Of a stretch of DNA of 57,405 nt, positions 51,923 through 57,405 are shown one piece after another. The first letter of the stretch is position 1, and each line of letters opens with the position of its first letter. Position numbers and translations under genes: made by a program. Origin of the DNA: an uncultured Bacteroidales bacterium (GTDB lineage: Bacteria > Bacteroidota > Bacteroidia > Bacteroidales > Paludibacteraceae); assembly GCA_946185835.1 (NCBI GenBank), contig CAMHKW010000012.1, positions 1 to 57,405 of the forward strand. The letters run 5' to 3'. The notes beneath the pieces are model-generated. The model ran no database searches. It saw only the letters and a list, made by a program, of their open reading frames with translations, and had not been told where the DNA came from.

Positions 51923-54421
51923 ACAGTGTGTGATGTTGCTCTGCTCGCCCAAGAGGAAAGCACGAGCATTGATAAGTCGGCAGTCGGCAGGCAACGCGAA
52001 AGGGGTGCTGTAGAGCAACGACTGTTCGTCAGGCTCGCTGCCGTCTAAGGTGTAGCGTATCACAGCCCCTTCGGCTGCCACGTTCATCGTCACCGTGTCG
52101 GCTGCAACATGAATGCCGGGCTGCGAGAGATGAAAATGCAGTCCGAGCCGACTAAGACGCGGCATCTCATATTCCCATATCTGCTTGTTGTACCGACATA
52201 GGTCTTCTTCGCGTTTGTCGAAGTCGGCATCGGCATGCCATGCACGCTCAGCCACACCTAAGAGCTTGGGAAACAGATAGCGTTCGAGGTCGTCAGCACT
52301 ACGTAACGTCTCCGACCACAGCTGTGCCTGCACCCCGCAGATGAGAGGTGCCGCCTCGGGATTAAGCCTCACCTGCTTGTGCTCGCGGTAGCTACATAGG
52401 TCGCGCGGCTGCCCTTGCATAGTATGCTCGACAGAGCGGTACAGGTCGTGCGGACGCAACAACAGCGGCTGGTACTCGTCGACATATCCTCCCCAGTTCA
52501 AACCCTGCTCCTGCTCGTGGTTGACATAGCACATGTCTAAATACAGGTTCGTCACACAGCATATCATCACCGGATAACCGGCATTGGCAAGTGTATACGG
52601 TTTCTCGTCACCACGCCATTCGGGCACGCTGTTCCAACAGTATGTAAGAGCATTACGGTTCGCAAAACGAGGATTAGGGTGCCCCGCACGATATGCTATC
52701 TCCTCCCATCCCGCTATCTGCAAGCCGTAGGTATCGAGTATTGCCATCAGCGCCTCAAGGAAGTCGTCTTTCAGGTTAGCTACGTCGACAGCAGGAACGC
52801 CATCGCTATTCAACTGACTGAGTGCGTTCGGCATCTGAGCCGCCTTCTCCAACTGCCTCTTGCCCTGCATATACTCAGCCACCTTAGGCGACCCTAACCA
52901 TGCCCCGCGGGGCACCTCGTCGCCGCCCACATGGAAGATAGAGAGCGGAGCACCGGCATCGGCATACATAGCTACTATCTCGCTTATCACCTTACGAGCG
53001 AAGCTATAGCACGAGGGTAAGGCTATGCACATCACGTTGTCGGAATAATGCTGAGCCGACAGGTAACGCGAGGTGTCAGCGAAGTCACACAACAGGTACT
53101 CGTTAGCCTTCACCGAGTCGGTTTCTATATACTTGGCATATCGGGCGTTCATGGCTTTGATGGCAGCACGCGAGTGCCCTGGCATGTCGACCTCGGGTAT
53201 CACCCTTATATGTCTCGTCGCGGCATATCTGAGCAACTCGACGAACTCACCGCGCGTGAGATAGCCGTTGCCGCTGTTGGAAACGTCATCCGGATCGCCA
53301 CCACCCGAATACATCGGAAAGAGGCAGTCGTGCTCGTCGACAGTATAACCACGACGCGAACCCACCGTCGTCAGCTCTTCAAGCCCCGGTATCTCAAGAC
53401 GCCAGCCTTCGTCATCGGTGAGATGCAGGTGCAGCACGTTGAGCTTATACATCGCCATCACGTCGATGACACGTTCTATCTCGCCTTTGCCAAGGAAGTT
53501 ACGCGCGAGGTCAAGCATAAGACCACGGTGCGAGAAGTCCGGACCATCGTCGACGACACAACATCTAAGGCTGTCGCACGACTCTCGAAGCATGCGCAAC
53601 GTCTGCTCGGCATAGTAACGCCCGGCAGCGTCGCCCGACACTATCGTCACACCATCGGCTCCAATACGCAACGAGTAATGCTCAGCCGACAGCGAGCTGT
53701 CGTCGGAATACCGTACGGGCAAAGCTCGGACATCGACCTTGTCGGTGCCGACATACTCGACGCTCTTAGGCGAGGGAATGAGGGGAAGGATAGCGGAATC
53801 AGAGGGTGCCGAGGCTGTCAGACGCCGGTTATAGGTGTACATCCACTCGCCATCGGCGTATGGGAACTGCGGCACCTTGCGGCGGTATTCGCTGCCATCG
53901 GCTGACGTCAACACCTTATATGAGATGTCACCCACAAGCTGTCCGCGACGAACGAAGAACGGTCGGCACGGCGACATCGACACTCGCTGTTGTGCCCCAC
54001 GATAGCGTTGTCGCACCACCATACTGTCGCGAGGAGCCAATGGCTTGTAGCTGTCGGTCGGACGAAGCTGATGATACGAGGCTTGTATCTGAACCACCGA
54101 CAATGGTGAACTATCGGCAGCAAGTGGTGCCACCGACATGTGGTTGTAGCCTATAAGCCAGTCAGCAAACAAAGTGTCGGCAGAGGTGTTGATGACGACG
54201 AACTCAGCCTCCATCACCCCGCGTGAGATGTCGTTGCCCACCAAGCGATAAGTCAGGCTGACGGGAGCAACCTTACTGTGAGTAGCACCTGAGTGACACG
54301 AACAAAGCAACAGACTTGCACCAAACAAGCCTACTACAAACAGTACCGCTATAAAACGATGAGTACTCACCGACAAATAGCGCAAGCGGTCAGCAACAGT
54401 TATGTTCGTGGTCTTCCGCAT
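51911..54421 (-). CDS. GH20 beta-N-acetylhexosaminidase, probable lipoprotein
   Basis: 836 residues from the ATG at 54421. The N-terminal hydrophobic stretch ends in LLLCSCHSG, which could be a lipobox, giving a lipid-anchored protein. A leading beta-sandwich region (about 50-185), a GH20b-like domain (about 195-290), then the catalytic barrel with DFSHRGLMLDLARNFLG (about 297-313), HLHLTDDEGWRLEIPG and the catalytic Asp-Glu pair in HVGGDEVPRGAW (about 496-507). The last 80 residues resemble the chitobiase C-terminal domain (YTLDGSEPD). It releases terminal N-acetylhexosamines from glycans. Its start overlaps the CDF gene's 3' end by 32 bp; later TTG or GTG starts would avoid that. Confidence 0.93.
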   Translation of the reverse strand: MRKTTNITVADRLRYLSVSTHRFIAVLFVVGLFGASLLLCSCHSGATHSKVAPVSLTYRLVGNDISRGVMEAEFVVINTSADTLFADWLIGYNHMSVAPLAADSSPLSVVQIQASYHQLRPTDSYKPLAPRDSMVVRQRYRGAQQRVSMSPCRPFFVRRGQLVGDISYKVLTSADGSEYRRKVPQFPYADGEWMYTYNRRLTASAPSDSAILPLIPSPKSVEYVGTDKVDVRALPVRYSDDSSLSAEHYSLRIGADGVTIVSGDAAGRYYAEQTLRMLRESCDSLRCCVVDDGPDFSHRGLMLDLARNFLGKGEIERVIDVMAMYKLNVLHLHLTDDEGWRLEIPGLEELTTVGSRRGYTVDEHDCLFPMYSGGGDPDDVSNSGNGYLTRGEFVELLRYAATRHIRVIPEVDMPGHSRAAIKAMNARYAKYIETDSVKANEYLLCDFADTSRYLSAQHYSDNVMCIALPSCYSFARKVISEIVAMYADAGAPLSIFHVGGDEVPRGAWLGSPKVAEYMQGKRQLEKAAQMPNALSQLNSDGVPAVDVANLKDDFLEALMAILDTYGLQIAGWEEIAYRAGHPNPRFANRNALTYCWNSVPEWRGDEKPYTLANAGYPVMICCVTNLYLDMCYVNHEQEQGLNWGGYVDEYQPLLLRPHDLYRSVEHTMQGQPRDLCSYREHKQVRLNPEAAPLICGVQAQLWSETLRSADDLERYLFPKLLGVAERAWHADADFDKREEDLCRYNKQIWEYEMPRLSRLGLHFHLSQPGIHVAADTVTMNVAAEGAVIRYTLDGSEPDEQSLLYSTPFALPADCRLINARAFLLGEQSNITHCSVL

Positions 54422-55349
54422 CCGGGCAATGTGCCTCGCTCGACTCTATCTCGATGGTAGCATGCGAGATATGGTGGTCGGCGAGCTGCTGTTTTATCGT
54501 TATCCGTATCCTGTCAGACTGCGTGATATCATCGACCACGACATGTGCTGTAAGGGCATTCTGCGTAGTACTCAGCGGCCATACGTGCACGTGGTGCACC
54601 CCTATCACCCCGTCAGCCGACGCAAGGACTTGGTGTACCTCGTCCATGTCAACGTCTTCGGGCACGCCGTCGAGGGCAAGACGCAGACTGTCAGCAAGCA
54701 GGTGCCATGTCGACACTAATATCACGGCGGCGATGACAAGGCTGACGATAGGGTCGACCACATACCAGCCGGTCAGGGCTATGACGATACCCGATGCCAC
54801 CACGCCCACCGACACCAACGTGTCTGCCACCATGTGAAGGAAAGCACCACGCACGTTGAGGTCGTGCTGCTGACCGCGCATCAGCAACAAGGCGGTCAGA
54901 CCATTGACGACGATGCCGGCACCGGCGGTCCACGAGATGGCAACGCCGTCGACAGGGGCGGGTTGACGGAACTTATGAATACTCTCAACCACAATAGCAC
55001 CAACTGCCACCAACAGTAGCAGAGCGTTGAATAGCGACACTAAGATGGTGCTGCGCTTGTAACCATAGGTATAAGTGGCATTGGCATGACGCGCCGAGAG
55101 ACGGAAAGAGATCAGAACCAACAGCAGACTAAGCACGTCGCTGAGGTTATGACCGGCATCGCTGAGCAACGACAACGAGTCCTGCCATACACCCACGCCC
55201 ACCTCTACTAACACGAAAGCGAGGTTCAAAACAACGCCAAAGATGAAAATGGCATTGACCGAATCGACTTCATGATGATGGTGGTGATGATGATGTTCGT
55301 GATGGTGTTCTTGATGCTGGTGATAGTGTTCTTGTTGGTGTTGTGTCAT
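54390..55349 (-). CDS. Cation diffusion facilitator transporter
   Basis: 319 residues with six predicted membrane segments. The N-terminus is very His-rich (QHHHxHHHHH type, about residues 10-26), as is common in zinc transporters of the CzcD/ZitB group. LLSDAGHNLSDVLSLL (about 58-73) and HMVADTLVSVGVVASG (about 172-187) carry the transport-site Asp/His residues. The C-terminal cytosolic domain has VHHVHVWPLS. It exports divalent cations, most likely Zn2+. Start overlaps the preceding gene by ATGA (55346-55349). Confidence 0.94.
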   Translation of the reverse strand: MTQHQQEHYHQHQEHHHEHHHHHHHHEVDSVNAIFIFGVVLNLAFVLVEVGVGVWQDSLSLLSDAGHNLSDVLSLLLVLISFRLSARHANATYTYGYKRSTILVSLFNALLLLVAVGAIVVESIHKFRQPAPVDGVAISWTAGAGIVVNGLTALLLMRGQQHDLNVRGAFLHMVADTLVSVGVVASGIVIALTGWYVVDPIVSLVIAAVILVSTWHLLADSLRLALDGVPEDVDMDEVHQVLASADGVIGVHHVHVWPLSTTQNALTAHVVVDDITQSDRIRITIKQQLADHHISHATIEIESSEAHCPDAEDHEHNCC

Positions 55350-57085
55350 TGTTTATTGTTTTTTGAGTTTTTCATCAGTTTAACCACAAAGCCGGGCAAC
55401 AGCGTCTGCGTCACTCCGTCGATGATGGGACCGAACAGATATACCGGGAAGTCTTTCATCGCGTCGCGTTCGGCGTCCACCTCGTATGCCGCCGGCTCTG
55501 TCCCCGGATGTCGCGGATTAGACGAAGGCACGATCTTTGGTGCTATGAAGTTGATGACACCGGCATTACGCGCTATCATCACGTAGGGTGCATCTTCTTT
55601 GAACACATGCACTTTCAGACCATTATATGCCATGCAGAATTTGCCATGCACCTTACGTCTGTCGCCACTATAGCGTGTCTGTATCTTCTTGAGGTCAGCC
55701 TCTACTTCGAGTCCGAACAGAGGATGCAAAAAGTCATTGAACGTAGAACCTTTCAGACCGGTGATGTCGGCAGCGAAACTGAAGTCAGCTGCCCGATTCA
55801 CTCTCATGTCGAGAGCGAAAGAGGCGGCTCCGCCCTGCGAGAACTTAGCACTGCCTTTCAGTCCGACAGAGGCTCCGTGTCTGTTGGTCAGATTGCTGAT
55901 GTCGACCCTCATCCCCTGCATCTGCAAGGCGCCTACGTTGCTTAGGTCCGTTGTCGAAAGCTCCACGTCGAAGACCGGCATCGTCAGCGTCAGCTGCCCC
56001 ACGTGCAGCGGCACCGACATGTCAAGCAAACCATCGAGAGGCATGCCGTAAGGCTGACGTGCCGGATAGCGTTCGTCGCGATATAGATGTGCACTCTCGC
56101 CGGCTATGCTCACTCTCTCTATCTCTATCCGACGCTCCTTAAACTGACGAAACAAGTTGACGGAGGTGGTGCTAAGCTCTTGCAGCCTTACGTCCGACCA
56201 CGTCACCGGCTGCTTACCCTTCAGGTCGGCATATTCGGTCTTGCGAACAGTGCTATACCCTCGCAGTCCGCTGAGCAACAGCTCCTCGGCATTGTCGGTC
56301 GTCAGCCTCTCAAGAGAAGCAGCATAGGTGCCATCAGCCGAACTGTAACGCAGGCGACGGAGGGCTAAGTGATAGGTCGAGTCGTTATAAAACAACGAGT
56401 CGTGGTCAAGAGCATAACCTACGTCTCGCAAACCAAGCTGTGTGCTGTCGAACGAGAGTGAGAAACGACTGCCGGCTTTACTGAGTGTAAAACTGCCGTT
56501 GTCGAGACTGACACGGCGTACCTGTAACGTCTTGATATATCCGGCAACTGCCGACTTCCCAACGATACTAACCGAATTAGAGGCACCGTCCGAATTAGAA
56601 GTGCCGTCCGGAGCAGAGGTGCCGTCCAAATTAGAAGTGCCGTCCGGAGAAGAAGTGCCGGTTTCTACTTTGTGTTCCGCGACCTTGCCGACTTGCATGG
56701 CATCTGCCAAACGGATGAAAGCAACAGGATGACTGATGGTGAGATTATGCACTACCAACTCGCCCTTTTTTATCAGGCGTTTGATAGCTAACCCCTTGAG
56801 AGTAAGACGGTCGACACTAAGTCTGATGCCGGCACTATCGACACCGGCACTATCTGTTTTCAGCGACGAGAACAGCACCTGCTTCACCACCACCGTACGA
56901 CTCGGAATCCGGATGTCAAGGTCTGCATAGTCGACCTTACATCCCTCAAGCTGACTCAGATGAGCCCGCAACTGCCGATTGGCAGAACGCGTAAGCCATA
57001 TATCGGCTGTAAACCATGCCAATATTATCAATCCCACAACGACAGCAAAGGTAATACCTACTGCCTTCATTACTCGGTGTTTCAT
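55346..57085 (-). CDS. AsmA/DUF748-like membrane-anchored protein
   Basis: 579 residues. One N-terminal membrane anchor (about 7-26) precedes a long beta-rich periplasmic part. ANRQLRAHLSQLEG, VDYADLDIRI and LKGLAIKRLIKKGELVVHNL are typical of AsmA-like or DUF748 proteins, which help move lipids across the envelope. A low-complexity segment (about 140-170) repeats a pentapeptide of the PDGTS/LDGTS type, from 15-bp tandem DNA repeats at about 56580-56665. It heads a minus-strand operon with the CDF and GH20 genes. The family call is by general pattern only. Confidence 0.8.
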   Translation of the reverse strand: MKHRVMKAVGITFAVVVGLIILAWFTADIWLTRSANRQLRAHLSQLEGCKVDYADLDIRIPSRTVVVKQVLFSSLKTDSAGVDSAGIRLSVDRLTLKGLAIKRLIKKGELVVHNLTISHPVAFIRLADAMQVGKVAEHKVETGTSSPDGTSNLDGTSAPDGTSNSDGASNSVSIVGKSAVAGYIKTLQVRRVSLDNGSFTLSKAGSRFSLSFDSTQLGLRDVGYALDHDSLFYNDSTYHLALRRLRYSSADGTYAASLERLTTDNAEELLLSGLRGYSTVRKTEYADLKGKQPVTWSDVRLQELSTTSVNLFRQFKERRIEIERVSIAGESAHLYRDERYPARQPYGMPLDGLLDMSVPLHVGQLTLTMPVFDVELSTTDLSNVGALQMQGMRVDISNLTNRHGASVGLKGSAKFSQGGAASFALDMRVNRAADFSFAADITGLKGSTFNDFLHPLFGLEVEADLKKIQTRYSGDRRKVHGKFCMAYNGLKVHVFKEDAPYVMIARNAGVINFIAPKIVPSSNPRHPGTEPAAYEVDAERDAMKDFPVYLFGPIIDGVTQTLLPGFVVKLMKNSKNNKQ

Positions 57086-57118
57086 CTGATTGCAGTATTA
57101 TTGAATAATTTTCGTAAA

Positions 57119-57405
57119 CTCGCCCTCCCGTCATCTCGCCCTCCCGAAATCTCGAAAACAACCCCTTCGACATCTCGAAATCCCGACATCTCGACATCTC
57201 GAAAACCACCCCTCGAAAAGACACCCCCTTCGATATCTCGAGATCACGACATCTCGACATCTCGAAAAACACCCCTCGACATCTCGAAATCACGACATCT
57301 TGACATCTCGAAAACAACCCCCTCGACATCTCGAGATCACGACATCTCGTCATCTCGTCATCTCGAAGAACAACCCCCTCGTCACCCACGACACGTAGAG
57401 ACGAG
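57119..57405. repeat. Octamer array with higher-order structure at the window edge
   Basis: Blocks of three to five octamers (GACATCTC, GAAATCCC, GATATCTC, GAGATCAC, GTCATCTC) are separated by C-rich spacers such as GAAAACAACCCCCTC. Positions 57351-57405 are identical to 48728-48782 (55 bp). The window ends inside a GAGACGAG palindrome arm. No gene is visible. Confidence 0.9.

Noticed and set aside
57119..57405. CRISPR array
   Set aside because: The repeated unit is 8 bp, spacers are near-identical C-rich strings rather than unique sequences, and no cas genes are present.

Overview
This window looks like a chromosomal segment of a Bacteroidales bacterium (phylum Bacteroidota). The genus cannot be fixed from sequence alone. 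The evidence is several promoters of the Bacteroidota type (TTTG, 19-20 nt, TAnnTTTG), genes without obvious Shine-Dalgarno sequences, a complete moxR-DUF58-Bat (aerotolerance) gene cluster, proteins ending in type IX secretion (T9SS) sorting-like domains, and family members typical of the phylum (GSCFA, DUF1573, DUF4332, a bacterial V-type ATPase B subunit). No rRNA, tRNA, CRISPR array, prophage or insertion sequence was seen.

Layout. 1-408 is a composite tandem repeat abutting the 3' end of a giant minus-strand gene (409-12207) for a 3,932-residue exported protein built from about 36 cadherin-like beta-sandwich repeats. 12208-13612 holds repeats and divergent promoters around a small helix-hairpin-helix protein gene. 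13613-15163 encodes an internally duplicated Sel1-like protein. 15567-24725 is the plus-strand Bat operon: moxR, DUF58, a BatD-like gene, batA, batB, batC, batD, batE and a PAP2 phosphatase. A short Spy-like gene (minus) overlaps its end. 25287-27683 carries a LolC/E-type permease and a GSCFA protein. 27765-29081 is a V-ATPase B subunit gene standing alone with its own promoter and terminator. 29617-34732 has surface polysaccharide genes: a GT4 glycosyltransferase (plus) and rmlA-rmlC-rmlD plus an outer-membrane barrel gene (minus; rmlB absent). 34856-40219 is exported-protein territory (M3 peptidase, T9SS cargo, Ser/Arg repeat protein). 40350-43652 is cdd-lptF/G-ribBA (minus). 43939-48555 is rel, a DUF1573 protein and meaB (plus). 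49082-57085 has a GH53 galactanase (minus), dtd-tcdA (plus) and an AsmA-like/CDF transporter/GH20 operon (minus).

The most unusual layer is the intergenic DNA. It carries several families of short repeats: (i) arrays of a degenerate octamer GANATCNC/GNGATNTC with exact 8-bp period at six places, in both orientations; (ii) short hairpins with mostly 3-nt loops whose arms differ between copies by paired, compensatory changes (CCAATT/AATTGG versus CCGGTT/AACCGG); (iii) a GAGACGAG/CTCGTCTC palindrome; (iv) three copies of a CGCGAGCA/TGCTCGCG hairpin inside one 5' leader; and (v) small tandem duplications that begin at or include gene stop codons. These, the isolated V-ATPase B gene and the giant repeat protein are the main points for a second look.
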